Positions 1 to 11,664 are shown, counted from the first letter of the stretch. The stretch is DNA of 64,000 nt from Delphinus delphis (GCF_949987515.2 NC_082689.1:64541746-64605745), one strand, 5' to 3'. Notes: generated from the letters alone by a model not told the origin. Numbers and translations: made by a program.

Positions 1-1478
1 TATTATTGTGTTACTGTCGATTTCCTCTTTTATAGCTGTTAGCAGTTGCCTTATGTATTGAGGTGTTCCTATGTTGGGTGCATATACATTTATAATTGTT
101 ATATATTCCCCTTGGATTAATCCCTTGATCATTATTTAGTGTCCTTCCTTTTCTCTTGTAACATTCTTTATTTTAAAGTCTATTTTATCTGATATGAGTA
201 TTGCTACTCCAGCTTTCTTTTGATTTCCATTTGCATGGAATATCTTTTTCCATCCCCTCACTTTCAGGCTGTATGTATCCCTAGGTCTCTAGTGGGTCTC
301 TTGTAGACAGCATATATATGGGTCTTGTTTTTGTATCCATTTAGCAAGCCTGTGTCTTTTGTTTGGAGCATTTAATCCATTCACGTTTAAGGTAATTATC
401 AATGTGTATGTTCCTATGACCATTTTCTTAATTGTTTTGGGTTTGTTTTTGTAGGTCCTTTCCTTCTCTTGTGTTTCCCCCTCAGAGAAGTTCCTTTAGC
501 ATTTGTTGTAGAGCTGGTTTGGTGGTGCTGAATTCTCTTAGATTTTGCTTGTCTGGAAAGTTTTTGATTTCTCCATCAAATCTGAATGAGATCCTTGCCG
601 GGTAGAGTAACCTTGGTTGTAAGTTCTTCCCTTTCATCACTTTAAGTATATCACGCCACTCCCTTCTGGCTTGTAGCGTTTCTGCCAAGAAAGCAGCTGT
701 TAACCTTATGGGACTTCCCTTGTATGTTATTGGTTGTTCTTCCCGTGCTGCTTTCAATAATTTTTCTTTGTCTTTAATTTTTGCCAATTTGATTACTATG
801 TGTCTTGGCGTGTTTCTCCTTGGGTTTATCCTGTATGGGGCTTGCTGCACTTCCTGTACTTGGGTAGCTATTTCCTTTCCCATGTTAGGGAAGTTTTTAA
901 CTATAATCTCTGCAAATATTTTCTTGGGTCCTTTCTCTCTCCCTTCCCCTTCTGGGACCCTATAATGTGAATGTTGCTGCATTAAATGTTGTCCCAGCGG
1001 TCTCTTAGGCTGTCTTCATTTTTTTCATTCTTTTTTCTTTATTCTGTTCCTCAGCAGTGAATCCCACCATTCTGTCTTCCAGGTCACTTATCCATTCTTC
1101 TGCCTCAGTTATTCTGCTATTGATTCCTTCTAGTGTATTTTTCATTTCAGTTATTGTGTTGTTCATCTCTGTTTGTTTGTTCTATAATTCTTCTAGATCT
1201 TTGTTAAACATTTCTTTCATCTTCTTGAGGTTTGCCTCCATTCTTTTTCTGAGGTTCTGGATCATTTTCACTATCATTATTCTGAATTATTTTTCTGGAA
1301 CGTTGCCTATCTGCAGTTCATTTAGTTGTTTTTCTGGGGTTTTATCTTGTTCCTTTATCTGTTACATAGCCCTCTGCCTTTTCATCTTTTCTTTCTTTCT
1401 GTGAATGTGGTTTTTGTTCCACAGCCTGCAGGATTGTAGTTCTTCTTGTTTCTGCTCTGCTTTGAATTTTTAATGATT
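1..1478 (-). mobile_element. LINE-1 5' half (ORF2 start, ORF1, part of 5' UTR), truncated by window edge
   Basis: Read on the minus strand this is a LINE-1. Bases 1 to about 440 are the start of ORF2 (endonuclease region): they match, in reverse, the same region of the plus-strand L1 at 41310-41700. Bases 482-982 are the C-terminal half of ORF1, and about 985-1478 are the ORF1 coiled-coil region and 5' UTR. The element continues beyond base 1, so its 3' end and target-site duplication are not visible. Homology stops near 1478, where AT-rich unique DNA begins; this is probably 5' truncation inside the 5' UTR. Boundaries are good to about 10-20 bases. Confidence 0.9.
482..982 (-). pseudogene. 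LINE-1 ORF1 protein, C-terminal half (166 codons open)
   Basis: ORF1p is the RNA-binding chaperone of the L1 ribonucleoprotein, acting as a coiled-coil trimer. This open stretch covers the RRM and C-terminal domain. It includes NFPNMGKEIATQVQEVQ, then TPRHIVIKLAKIKDKEKLLKAA, then ETLQARREWRDILKVMK, and ends in ALQQMLKELL before the stop, as in other mammalian L1s. The upstream coiled-coil part (about 985-1300) has in-frame stops and frameshifts, so the methionine at 982 is internal and the copy cannot make full-length protein. The same domain is recognisable, more broken, at 40810-41250 on the plus strand and in the older L1 at 38800-39250 on the minus strand. Confidence 0.85.
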
Positions 1479-1633
1479 ATACATATCAATTAAAATCATG
1501 TGTTGATATCTAAACCATGAATGATAATTAGAAACTGCTTTTCAATAGTTTTCTCTTTTTAGAGAGATAACTATAGTTTGGCAGTATGTTGTCAATGTCT
1601 CTTAACTCCAATATAGATAATATTGTTAACTAC

Positions 1634-1837
1634 TTTTTTTTTTTTGCGGTACGCGGGCCTCTCACTTTTGTGGCCTCTCCCGCTGCAGAGCACAGGCTCT
1701 GGACGCACAGGCTCAGTGGCCATGGCTCATGGGCCCAGCCGCTCCGCGGCATGTGGGATCTTCCCGGACCGGGGCACGAACCCGTGTCCCCTGCATTGGC
1801 ATGCGGACTCTCAACCACTGCGTCATCAGGGAAGCCC
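1634..1837 (-). mobile_element. CHR-type tRNA-derived SINE, short class
   Basis: A CHR SINE in minus orientation. On the plus strand it begins with a T-run (the A tail) followed by GCGGTACGCGGGCC and ends in CCAGGGAAGCCC, the complement of the SINE 5' end. A target-site duplication TGTTAACTACTTT flanks it (about 1624-1636 and 1838-1850). The good match to the other short copies suggests a fairly young insertion. It has no protein-coding capacity. Confidence 0.95.
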
Positions 1838-1850
1838 TGTTAACTACTTT

Positions 1851-2211
1851 ATTTTATAATTATTGCAAGTATCTATTAGATCTCATTTTCAGTACTCTTG
1901 ATAGTGATTTAAGTTGCATTTTATTTAGAATGTGCTCTTATCATGAATGTATCTGCTCACATGTACTGCTTAACGCTGAAGTGTATGCACGCACTACTTA
2001 GGAGTTTGTACAGACTTAGTATAAATGGAGAAAAACAATTTAATTCTAAACGTGAGATTTCAAAATTCCACAGTTCAAATTTTGTTTTTCCGTGATATTA
2101 TTTAATAAACGTATATGAAACACGCAATAAACACATAATACATACCAAGTATAAATACATAGAAAATATTTAATAAATATATACTAAATGAATACATATT
2201 AAATAAATATT
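1851..2211. other. AT-rich stretch, nothing recognised
   Basis: AT-rich DNA with several TAAATA runs. No ORF, RNA gene or repeat family was recognised. Confidence 0.6.
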
Positions 2212-2420
2212 TAGGCACTATTCTAAATGTCTTAGAACCCTGAATTTATTTAAGCCTCAAAACAACCCCCTAAGGTAGATAATGTTAACCCCATTTCACA
2301 AATGAGAAACTGAAGCACAGAGAAGGAAATTACCCAGAGTCACTTAGTTAGCAAGTGGTAGATTTCGCTTTTACACTTCGGTAGGCTTCAGAGTCCACCA
2401 TTTTAACAATAACACTATGC
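2212..2420 (-). repeat. MIR SINE (ancient)
   Basis: The order of motifs is the reverse complement of MIR: AACAACCCCCTAAGGTAG, then CCCCATTTCACAAATGAG, AACTGAAGCACAGAGAAGG, GAGTCACTTAGTTAGCAAG, and finally a CAGAGTCCACCATTTTAAC-like tRNA-head end. Divergence is high, as expected for a repeat older than placental mammals. Confidence 0.85.
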
Positions 2421-2764
2421 TGCTTCTCAGGATACCACTATGTTGCTTATCTTACCGATTTGGCTTCTACAGTTCTCTGGGTTGTAGAATGCGTGTTTCA
2501 GGACACTTCAGATATAGCAGCACTGCAGAAGACCTCTTTATATCTCCTCAAATCATGCTTTTATCTTTTTCTTCTAGACAGGTAATCATTATTGTGATTT
2601 AACACCAGGGAGTAATTTAACTGTTTTTTACTTTATACATGGATCAATCATATCTATCTACCTATCATCTCTCTGTATCTGCAGTTGTAGCTGTATTCTC
2701 TTCATTTTTATTCCCTCTCAAACACATGAATACATCTATTCCAATATGTCAACATACCACCTTC
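2421..2764. other. No gene recognised
   Basis: Unassigned sequence. The open frame at 2417-2602 has no recognisable domain and is treated as chance. Confidence 0.5.
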
Positions 2765-3335
2765 AAAAAAAGTCCATGCCACTGTTGATGGATATTTGGG
2801 TTGTTTCCAAATACTTTAGATATAACAAATAATGTGGACATGAACTGTTTCCTAGGGCTACTGTAACAAAGTACCCCAAACTGGGTGGCTTGAAACAGAA
2901 ATTTATTATCTCTCAGTTCTGAAGGCCATCATGCCCCTTTGGAAACCTGTAAGGAAATCCTTCCTTGCCTCTTCTTCCTTCTGGTGGTTTGCTGGCAATC
3001 TTTGACGTTCCTTGGCTTGTAGCTGTGTCCCTCCAGCCATCTTCTCCCTGTTTGTATTCATACCATTTTTCTTCTGTGTGTGTGTCTCTCTATGTCCAAA
3101 TTTCCCCCTTTTACAAGGACATTAGCCATATTGGATTGGGCCCACCATACTGACCTCACTTCAACTTGATTACTGTGCAAAGACCTTATTTTCAAATAAA
3201 GTCACATTCTGAGGGCCTGGGGTTAGGAGTTCAACATTCCTTTTTTTATGAGATATAGTCCAACCCATAACAACATTTTTGTATATGTCACATATATGTA
3301 TACTTGGTGAGCATCTTTTCAAATCCACCACAATA
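2765..3335 (-). mobile_element. Ancient L1M 3'-region fragment, split by an MLT1-like LTR
   Basis: Plus-strand text CACTGTTGATGGATATTTGG followed by TTGTTTCCAAATACTTTAG is the antisense of the 3' part of old mammalian L1s; related text occurs at 49640-49690. The match is interrupted at 2845 by an LTR and resumes at about 3273 with AACATTTTTGTATATGTC. The two flanks join up when the LTR is removed, so the LTR inserted later. Confidence 0.7.
2846..3272 (-). mobile_element. MLT1-like solo LTR (ERVL-MaLR)
   Basis: The sequence runs from TGTTTCCTAGGGCTACTG and ACAAAGTACCCCAAACTGGG to TCACATTCTGAGGGCCTGG, GTTAGGAGTTCAACAT and a terminal CCATAACA. This is the reverse complement of an MLT1-type MaLR LTR, from memory of the family. 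Ends are TG...CA. No internal retroviral sequence flanks it, so it is a solo LTR. The exact subfamily was not determined. Confidence 0.8.
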
Positions 3336-3339
3336 TTAT

Positions 3340-3975
3340 ATAAAAATATATTTTAAAATGTTGACTTCAGGTCTAGAGGGCTTGCTAAACACACTTATTA
3401 CTCTAATAATTTCTTTGTAGATTCTTTTGTCCTGTCTTCATATACAACCATGTCATCTTTTCTTCTAATTCCTTGACGTTTGTTTCTTTTTACTTTATTC
3501 ACTAGATAAGTCCTCCAGTGCAGTGTTGGATAGAAGTGGCTATAGTGGTATCCTTGTCTTGTTTCTGGTCTTATAGGGTAAGTAGTAAGCACTCCATCAT
3601 TAAGTATAAAATCAGGAAAAGTCTGGCAGATTGAGAGAATCTTTCCCATTACTAACTTAAGAGTTTTATTTTTTAATTATGAAGAAATGTTGAATATTAT
3701 TAAACTATTTTTCTGTATTTATTGAGATGAACACCGCCTTTCTTCTTTTATTTTGTAAATGTGTTAAGTTATATTGATTTACTTTTTGAATTTTGCATCA
3801 CTGGAATAGACCCAGCTTGATTGTTATACATGATCATTTTTATGTATCATGGAATTTGGCTTGCTAATATTTGGGGTAAAATTTTTGCATTTATGTTATA
3901 AGAAAAAGTAGTTTGTAATTACCTTTTCTTATAAGCCCCTGTCAGATTTTGGGTAGATTTGATTAAAAAAACATT
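3340..3975 (-). mobile_element. Ancient L1M ORF2 reverse-transcriptase fragment
   Basis: The minus-strand translation at 3398-3649 contains RPETRQGYHYSHFYPTLHWRT. This aligns with the L1 reverse-transcriptase motif [20 protein letters not shown] seen intact at 29801-29860. Upstream on the same strand, antisense text such as TATTGAGATGAACACCGCC corresponds to the [10 protein letters not shown] block. Many stops and frameshifts make it an old fossil. It may belong to the same element as 2765-3335. Confidence 0.8.
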
Positions 3976-4889
3976 TTGTAGTCTACTCTCAGAAGAAATT
4001 TATTCTGAAAATTGTTTATCATAGACCTAAAGTCATGAAATATCTGTCTATAACATTATTGCACTTCAGATTATGAAAATCAGTAGTCTATAGAATTTTC
4101 CCAAGATTGTCATCATTCTAGAAAGCTATGCCCTTGAGTGTCCCACTGAACAATAAATGGCATCACTATTTGTCCCTTTCTACTCCCCCCTTACTCAAAC
4201 CAAGCAGAACCCTGCAGGCCTCCCCTCCCAACCCGAAGTACAAAGGCCCCTCCATGTCCCCTGCCTCTTGTTTGTACAGAAAAGCTAAAGTTTCCCAAGC
4301 TTTCCTGAGTTACAAAAGAGCAGGCTCAAGCAGTTAATTATTAGGACAATAGAATCACTGGATCTTTCAGTGTCTGATGCACATTCCTGAGTTGTTTAAT
4401 AGATACTATAACTGCCACTAGAGGGAAAAAGCTAACTGCATGATTACCAGACTGCAGCCATGACATCAGCTGTTCCATCTTGAGCAGTACTGAATGTATT
4501 CTTGGCTAGCACAATTCCGAGAACTGGCCTCAAGAGAATGGGATTAACACTACTGCTCATAATACTATATCTTCGTGGGCATCAAAATAGTTGTAGCTTT
4601 CTCTGCCCATATATGTAAGCAGGCAACTAAAATTGTTAGCAAAGAGATGTTACAGAGCCATGTCAATATCTTCCACTCTAAGAAAATGGCTACAGAAGAC
4701 AGACCCAATCCCATAGAAATGGAATGATGTCTGGCAAGTGGGGATTTGTAAGCATCCTTTTGCCCTTTTCCTGTTTGCCTATTTCTGTTCCCCTTAAATC
4801 TTAATTATAAAAATAAGATCACTAGGTAAACATTTAACATAACTCCTGACGTATGCTCTACTGAATGCATGCAATGCCTTGCCTAACCT
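3976..4889. other. No gene recognised
   Basis: Unassigned sequence. The right part (from about 4355) may be the 5' part of the LTR annotated next; I could not find a clear left boundary. Confidence 0.4.
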
Positions 4890-5292
4890 GTTGATTGTTT
4901 TCCTAGATTAAAAGAAGTAGGAATGAAGAATTAAGTAGTTAAAGAATGACCAGCTCTCTACCTCCAGCAGCGCCCTTAGCAATGCTGCAGGCAGACCACA
5001 AAGAGATGAGATAATATCAGAAGAAAGATATGAGGAGTCAGTCAGCTTGCACTCAATGGAAAATGACACAGAGCTTGACCTCCTGCCTTGATGATTCACT
5101 GAGATTCTTTCCCCTTTTCCTCTTTAAAAACTATCCTGGCTGAACAGAATCTTGTGAGTTGGTTTTGGACATGAGTCCACCTTCTCCCCAGATTGCCATC
5201 TTTTTGATTAAAGCAACTTTCCTTTCTACCAACACTTGCCTGTTGACTACTGGCTTCTGAGTGGCAAACAGCTGAACCTGAGTTCAGTAACA
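4890..5292 (+). mobile_element. ERV1-like solo LTR (3' end clear, 5' end uncertain)
   Basis: The sequence has LTR organisation. A TGACCTCCTGCC segment precedes CTCTTTAAAAACTATCC (TATA-like). Then come GATTAAAGCAACTTTCC (ATTAAA polyadenylation-like signal plus T-rich downstream) and a terminal GAGTTCAGTAACA ending in CA at 5292. This arrangement is typical of gammaretroviral (ERV1) LTRs in mammals. The start is placed at a TG at 4890, but it could lie farther left. No target duplication was identified and no viral genes are present. Confidence 0.5.
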
Positions 5293-5339
5293 TTACTGTG
5301 CTTTATGTATCTTCCAAGTACATGTCACGAACTAACAAT

Positions 5340-5486
5340 GTGTATTTCTTTGGGTGTTTATTGTCTATTTTGGTCCACCAGAATATAACCTGCATGAAGC
5401 AGGGTCTTTGCTTTACCCCAGTGCCTTAAACAGGGTCAGGCAAATACTAAACAATGTATATTTGTTGAATGAATGAATACATTAAT
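5340..5486 (+). repeat. L2 LINE 3' end
   Basis: An ACCAGAATATAACC..CATGAAGCAGGG segment is followed by CCCAGTGCCTTAAACAGGG and TATTTGTTGAATGAATGAAT. This is the characteristic last 150 bases of ancient L2 elements, in plus orientation. Confidence 0.8.
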
Positions 5487-6917
5487 CTCATACTATATAC
5501 TCTACGTTATACATATATGTATTGTATCAAGTTTATAAAGTGTACGCTTAATTAATATACTTAATTGATTGCTTTTTTTCCAGTTGTGGAAAACAAATAT
5601 TTTTGACAAAATACAAATGACACACACAATGGCACTGGAGTTAAAAGCGAATTTATTTATCTCCTCTTTATCTGTACCACAGAATGGCCTTCTGATCCCA
5701 TCCTCTATAAGGAACACAGCCCTACCAGTCATGTGTCATCATGCCAAAACTCTGGCTGACAGGACAAAACAAAGAATAACTAGCCAACCATTTATAATAT
5801 AGGGTTTATAAACATGTGGGAATAATCAAAGAAATAAGACAGTCTTCTCTCAAGAATCTTAACATGACATTTTTGTTCTTTACTGTTTGCACTACTAAGT
5901 AATACTATATAGCTCAACATGGTTGCTGAGGACTATTTGCATGTTATCAAAAGCAATGCCTGGGGGAGACCTTGCATTTAGTAATAAGCCAAGGGAATAC
6001 TTGGATTTCTGTACTTTCCTTTTTACTTTTTACTCCCAGGAGAACAAAGAATAGTTATAGATTAGCTCAGATAAAGATGCATGATATTAATGTGGCCCTG
6101 AGTGGGCCAGTCAGCTTTGTTCTTTTTCTTGCTAAGCATGGCTCCCTTCCCTTCAGCTCTGCTTTCCCACCTGCAGAATGTGAAGGTCTCCTATCCCTGT
6201 TGGTCATTAGACTAACTAAAGGGAACAGTGGATGAATTTGCATCCACCCAAAAGTCTACTGCTACAGCACAGTGGTATCTTGTTTTAATATAAAGAAACA
6301 TTATAGTAGTTAATGATTATACAAATAAGGTACACAGCTTACTGAGGCCAAGTTAATAGCCTTTTTTCCCAAGACCATACTGCTTAAAATATTCATAAAT
6401 AACATGCTAATTTTTTCTTAATATATGCTGAATATATCCATATTCCTTTTTTGATAATTTAGCATCTTATTTCTCTTCTTAAACAAACAAACAGCTCCCT
6501 GGACATATCAGTGAAACTGGGCCATTGGTAACATTTCCTTTGAGGAATTCACTGAAATATTTCCATCTGACTGTAAGAGATGGGTTTGCATTTATAGGAG
6601 GGTGAAGCTTTCTGAAGACGACACACTGAGGTATGATTGGGAGCAATGTGTTTTCTTGCCTTAAAGCAAAACCTGTGACTGACTTAGAAGAAGCAGATGA
6701 TTTCTGCAGGCAATGTCACTGAGCTTTTCTTTCACAAAGGTCATTGTGAGAAAGGCCCTTGGATATAGAAAGAAATAACCTCACTGAGGGGAAGAGAAAA
6801 AAAGTCCAGTCACATCTTCATTAAAATGCCACTTTCCCTTTAGGCAATATGAAGTTTTTTTGTTTTTTTTTTTATCATTTGGCACTACTCCTTTGCACAG
6901 TTCAATCTCAGTTACTG
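5487..6917. other. No gene recognised
   Basis: About 1.4 kb without a recognisable gene or young repeat. Open frames of 77-87 codons (5569-5802, 5972-6235) show no domain and are taken as chance. Confidence 0.5.
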
Positions 6918-6927
6918 AACAATTTTT

Positions 6928-7131
6928 GTGTGTGTGTGTGTGGTACTCGGGCCTCTCACTGTTGTGGCCTCTCCCATTGCAGAGCACAGGTTCCGGACGC
7001 GCAGGCTCAGCGGCTATGGCTCACGGGCCCAGCCGCTCCACGGCGTGTGGGATCTTCCCGGACCGGGGCACGAACCCATGTCCCCTGCATCGGCAGGCGG
7101 ACTCTCAACCACTGCGCCACCAGGGAAGCCC
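6928..7131 (-). mobile_element. CHR-type SINE, short class, with a TG-repeat tail
   Basis: Minus orientation. It starts on the plus strand with (TG)n then GGTACTCGGGCC and ends in CCAGGGAAGCCC. The flanks AACAATTTTT (6918-6927) and AACAATGTTT (7132-7141) are a target duplication with one mismatch. The A-rich tail has become a CA/TG dinucleotide repeat, whereas most other short copies here keep a homopolymer tail. Confidence 0.93.
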
Positions 7132-7141
7132 AACAATGTTT

Positions 7142-7455
7142 TAAATAATTAAAAATAATGTATATTTGCTTTTTGGAATTCTTTTGAAAATACATTTGAA
7201 TACACACATCTTTGATCTTGTCATGAACAAAGACTTGAAGCCATATTAAAAACACATACACCCAAACAATTTCAATGGAATGATTTTTTTCTCTTAAATA
7301 CTTTACTTTTTCTTAATACTGAAATATTTCTTAAATACTTTCCTCTTCATATTCCAGAATGGAATGAAAATCTTAGATTCATACAAAAGACTGAAGTAGA
7401 GCACTTATCAGGTACCTCCAAAATAACTGTAGGAATGCCTTGTCTTGAAAAATGA
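7142..7455. other. AT-rich, no gene recognised
   Basis: Only AT-rich unique DNA between two SINEs. Confidence 0.6.
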
Positions 7456-7500
7456 GGTATGTATGTATATCTCTATCTATCTATCTACTTATTTATTTAT
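7456..7500. repeat. Tetranucleotide microsatellite (GTAT / CTAT / TTAT)
   Basis: GTATGTATGTATATCTCTAT is followed by runs of CTAT and then TTAT, an interrupted tetranucleotide array that could vary in length. Confidence 0.85.
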
Positions 7501-7539
7501 GCTTAAAAGATCCTCCCTCTCAAGAACCATTTGGATTTT

Positions 7540-7753
7540 CCTTTTTTTTTTTTTTTTTTTTGCGGTACGCGGGCCTCTCACTGTTGTGGCCTCTCCCTTT
7601 GCGGAGCACAGGCTCCGGACGCGCAGGCTCAACGGCCATGGCTCACGGGCCCAGCCGCTCGGCGGCATGTGGGATCTTCCCGGACCGGGGCACGAACCCG
7701 TGTCCCCTGCATCAGCAGGCAGACTCTCAACCACTGCACCACCAGGGAAGCCC
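7540..7753 (-). mobile_element. CHR-type SINE, short class
   Basis: Minus orientation with a long T-run and GCGGTACGCGGGCC at one end and CCAGGGAAGCCC at the other. Perfect 13-bp target duplication CCATTTGGATTTT at 7527-7539 and 7754-7766, which suggests a relatively recent insertion. Confidence 0.96.
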
Positions 7754-7979
7754 CCATTTGGATTTTTAAAGTAGTAACTTATTTATGTCAGCACGTAAAG
7801 AATTGAGCAGAATAGACCACAATGCCTATACAAATTTGAAAAACGTTCCTGTGATCAATTATGCTGTGAATAATACAAGAGTGAAAAGCAGAGTGTTGAG
7901 TTTATATTATAACATTGTAACTTCCATTTATCGCACTTGGCACCTCATATCTATTAGATCATCTATTTCCCGAATGATC

Positions 7980-8155
7980 CTTTGAGTCAATATTTCCATT
8001 CATACCCATGTCAGAGATTTGGAAGTGGAAGTTAGGGAAAATTAGGTAACTTAAAGTCAATCAGCTAATATTTAGAAAAGCTGAGTTTCTAATTTAAGAT
8101 TATCCAACTTCAACCCACCCCCCCTACTCATAGCCACTATCCTGTGTTGCCTTAC
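7980..8155 (-). repeat. MIR SINE (ancient)
   Basis: Reverse-complement MIR order is visible: GGGAAAATTAGGTAACTTAA, AAGTCAATCAGCTAATATTT, a GAGTTTCTAATTTAAGATT core, and an end containing CCACTATCCTGTGTTGCC. Strongly decayed. Confidence 0.65.
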
Positions 8156-9174
8156 TTGTGTTTATATGGGATGAATTCTGATTCTGCTAAACAGATAAGG
8201 ACTGGCCACCACTAGCACTCATGACATTTTTTTTTTTCTAGAGAGAGGGTAGATTATATTTTTCCTCTTAATTGGAATGTCATGGAACTTTCAGATGGCC
8301 AAATAAAATCTGCTGCAGGAAACAACAATTTTATCTTCTTACAAGGAAAAAATAGCCCATTTTAAATAGTACAGATTTTATTCTTGTCTGAAAAGAAAAA
8401 TGATTATTTCATTGAGGTCAAGAATTTGCATTTCAATTGTCTTTATTTTCAGGCTATCTCCTTTAAGAAACAGCTGTAGAAGTGCAATAAAGGCATTATA
8501 TGATTATCCACCTGATACTTTGCGTTTTTCAAATCATTATTTTAAATGAAAAGAGATCCTTTAAGAAAAAAATTACACACAGGACCCTTGGCTTCTAGTA
8601 ATGAATTCCTCAAATAAATCATTTAAGGTAACTATGTTTCAGAAAGCCCATCTCTTTCAGTTTGACTTTTCTTAGAAATTATATTAAAGATTAAAGATGG
8701 AATAATTACATTTCTCAGACCCAAGTAAGGCAGAGCTTTGAAAAGATGGCCCAGTCCAAAGCTCAGCTTGTCTTAGCTCTTGCTCAGGTCCTCTGGGTTA
8801 GACAGAGCTTGCCAAAGACATGAACTATAGTTCTAAAGTGTCAGGTCTGATCTTATAAATGCTGTCTTTATAGTACATTTTCAACGAATTACCATATCTA
8901 TCCTGTTTCTCACTCAAATCAAATGTCTATATTACTCAGAGTTTATTCTTATGTCATCTCTTATATTTGCTATTATATTTGCCATTTTCATGTCATCCAC
9001 TGCATTAGCCTTAGAGAACTTCCCAAACTCTTAACTCCATTTTTTACATAATCTTGAAAGCACTGAGATCCATCAATGTTGGACTTTTTGGTGGCAGACA
9101 TTTGAAACATGCAGCTACTGCTTAATCATATCTGGATGTAAACTATGTGATGGTGGAATAATTTTTTTCTTTTA
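8156..9174. other. No gene recognised
   Basis: About 1 kb of AT-rich unique sequence with no supportable feature. Confidence 0.5.
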
Positions 9175-9270
9175 CTTAGATTGTGGTAAGAATTATATGA
9201 ATAATTCATGTAAAATAACTGGAATAGTGCTAAGAATTGTTAAGCACTAAATATTATTACTAATAATAAT
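9175..9270 (+). repeat. MIR 3' portion
   Basis: GTAAGAATTATATGAATAATTCATG, GGAATAGTGCTAAGAATTG and the terminal TATTATTACTAATAATAAT match the MIR tail in plus orientation. Confidence 0.6.
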
Positions 9271-11142
9271 ATTAAGGAGATATAACTGTATGGACTCATG
9301 AGCAGAACCTCACACTTCTTCCTAATAAACTTTAAAAGGTATTTGCTTACTACTATGTTGCTGATGCTAGTAGGGGACAAAAAATAAGTAAAAGGTTCTG
9401 CTCTTATAAACATAAAATTTAGTGAAGGTAAGATTGTAATCAGAAAACAATGGAGTTCTAATTTTGCCACAAAGAAAGTAACTGTATATTAGAAAAAATA
9501 AATAAACAAACAAATAAACTAGGGCAAATCATTAGGAAAGATTTTGCAAAGAAGATAGGACTTAAGTTGTGTCTTGAGGGAAAGGCTTATGATGTTTTCC
9601 AGAAGCTCATGTGGAAATAAAATTGCATTTACAAATAAATTCACATTTGTTTTATTATTAATATACTTTAAAAATTCTGAGGAAAAGTGACACAGAACAA
9701 ACTTACATGGCACTCATCCTATTGTCATAGTTGAAATTTTGTTCCCTGAATAAGGTCCTTCCTTTGATATCCTTTACATGAAAATTAGAGACAATATGTA
9801 GGCAGAAGGTGTTTAGTATTTGTTCACTTTCATAATATATTATCATGAGCTAAAGATTACCATGAGAAAAGTTTAGATGAAGGAATCCTTAGAATGGTGA
9901 ACATGATCCAGCCTACAGAAGCTAGCTGCCTTTAAATTCTTATTATTCCTGTCTCCTCACTGAAGTTAATGACACAGAATTATACCAACCTTTGGAGATC
10001 AAATGGTTTTCAACTCCTCTCTTCCCTTCAGTGCCCAAATCCAATTCATCAGTGTATGGACAAAGATGGATATAGTTGCCAATTTTTAGGAAGAAAATAA
10101 TTTGATTGTGGAAAAGAGGAGTGGACAGAAATCAGATTTTCTTCTTTTAAAAGAGAAGCTTAGGTAGTCCAGAGAAAGTATGAAGGTCTTGATATGGCTT
10201 ATTACATTTGTCATTTTGTCTCATAAATTTTGAGTCAGCAGTAAGCATGGGGAATTGGCCTAAACCAGTAGCTTTCAACCTTTCCAGCACAGTCCAATTG
10301 TGTGCTTGAGCTGGTGCATGAGAAGTGATTGTTAAGTTTTCAGGAATGTTGTGAAACAGTTGTTAAAGATGGCCATTATTAAACATTAAATTATATAATT
10401 TAAAATCAAATACATTATATTAAATTAAGTTAATAAATACTCAAAACATATCAATTTCTAATTATTTTACTATATTTCACTGTAGGCTCATAAGGTTATT
10501 TACATATATTATATCTTTAGGATTAGAATACTATATAACCATGTGCACTGCGCATCTTGCCCAGCTCCACCTTCAACAGAGTCACAATGGTAGCTTGACA
10601 TCTGCTATGGGCAGGAGGGGTTGTAATATTTACACCACGGAAACCGACAAACTATAAACCAGAGCAGTTTGCCCCCAGACAGCTAGTTGTTAAGCATGTT
10701 ATGTTACAACCTAGTAGCACATACCTATTTATACATGTAGACATACACTTGAATCAAAATTTCACATTACTGCACTCTATTTTCTAATCTCTTCTATATA
10801 TTAAATCTAATAACATTAAAAAAATCTGGTCACAATTCAATAAGGTAACTTCTATAATCACCCAAAAGCATCCCAATCCAAAGTACGAAAAATAAACCAC
10901 TCCAAATAAATAAGAGTTTATCTCATTTAAAATAATTCCAAAAAAGGACATTTTATGACTTTAATTAACTAAACATAATGCTTTTGAATATTTTTCAATA
11001 TAGAATAAGACATGCTTCATATGCTTTGTGTGTGGCCAGCTTTATGGCTATATCTATAATATATTTCACGCCTTTCCAATTAATTAGCACCTCTTTGAGG
11101 GTTTGACTCCAGCTCTAGATGTAGCATCTGATTATTCAAAAA
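9271..11142. other. No gene recognised; possible old DNA-transposon debris at 10268-10740
   Basis: Long AT-rich stretch. The segment from CAGTAGCTTTCAACC (about 10265) to the CAGTTTGCCCCCAGACAGC text (about 10660) has the look of an old hAT-type relic, but I could not assign a family or find matching terminal inverted repeats. No coding evidence. Confidence 0.35.
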
Positions 11143-11301
11143 GTGGTTCTCAAATTTAAGCTGGCAGAGGACCTCCCAGAGGGCTTGATAAAATATAGAT
11201 TGCTGGGGCTCTCCCTCAGAGTTTCTAATTCAGTTGGTCTAGAAGGAGGCCCAGGTGCCCCTGATGCTGCCATTTCAAAGATCACACTTTGAGAAATGTT
11301 G
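11143..11301 (-). mobile_element. MER5A-like hAT-Charlie MITE
   Basis: It begins GTGGTTCTCAAATTTAAGC and ends CACACTTTGAGAAATG, which are the decayed inverted ends of MER5A. Between them are GAGGGCTTGATAAAATATAG, TTGCTGGGGCTCTCC and TTTCTAATTCAGTTGGTCTAG. Length near the 189-bp family size. Non-autonomous. Confidence 0.8.
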
Positions 11302-11664
11302 GGCTAAGTTATGGAGGGTAACTCCAGGCCACTTGCCCCAGTGATTCATTCAAGATGGGCAGCTTAAGTCAGGGCCATTCCCCTGGTAACAAAGATTTGC
11401 TCAAGAAATGGGTGTATGATAGATTCCAGACCAAAGACAGTTAAGGGTAGGTTTGATTATGGGTCCGGGGAAAGCAGTTCCAATTACAGGCCAAATGTTG
11501 AAAGTTACACTCTCTGCCTTTGATCTACTTACAAATGTGAAACTAGGAGTACAGTCACCACACCTTGTAAAGAGCCTGATGATGACACTGATACACAGAG
11601 GAGGCAGAGCCACAGAACAGAGAAATGAACTTGATTCCTGAACCACCCCTGAATTTATTCAGTT
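11302..11664. other. No gene recognised
   Basis: Unassigned. Overlapping 62-81-codon frames on both strands have no recognisable domain. Confidence 0.5.

Noticed and set aside
1586..1859. Several 60-90-codon frames through the SINE on both strands (the same pattern at 6849-7152, 7445-7806, 13698-14036, 17688-17943, 37418-37813, 40420-40942, 42934-43215)
   Set aside because: They are translations of the GC-rich CHR SINE in different frames; the same peptide fragments (for example GHEPVSPA, CPLHRQADSQPLRHQGSP) recur at each copy.
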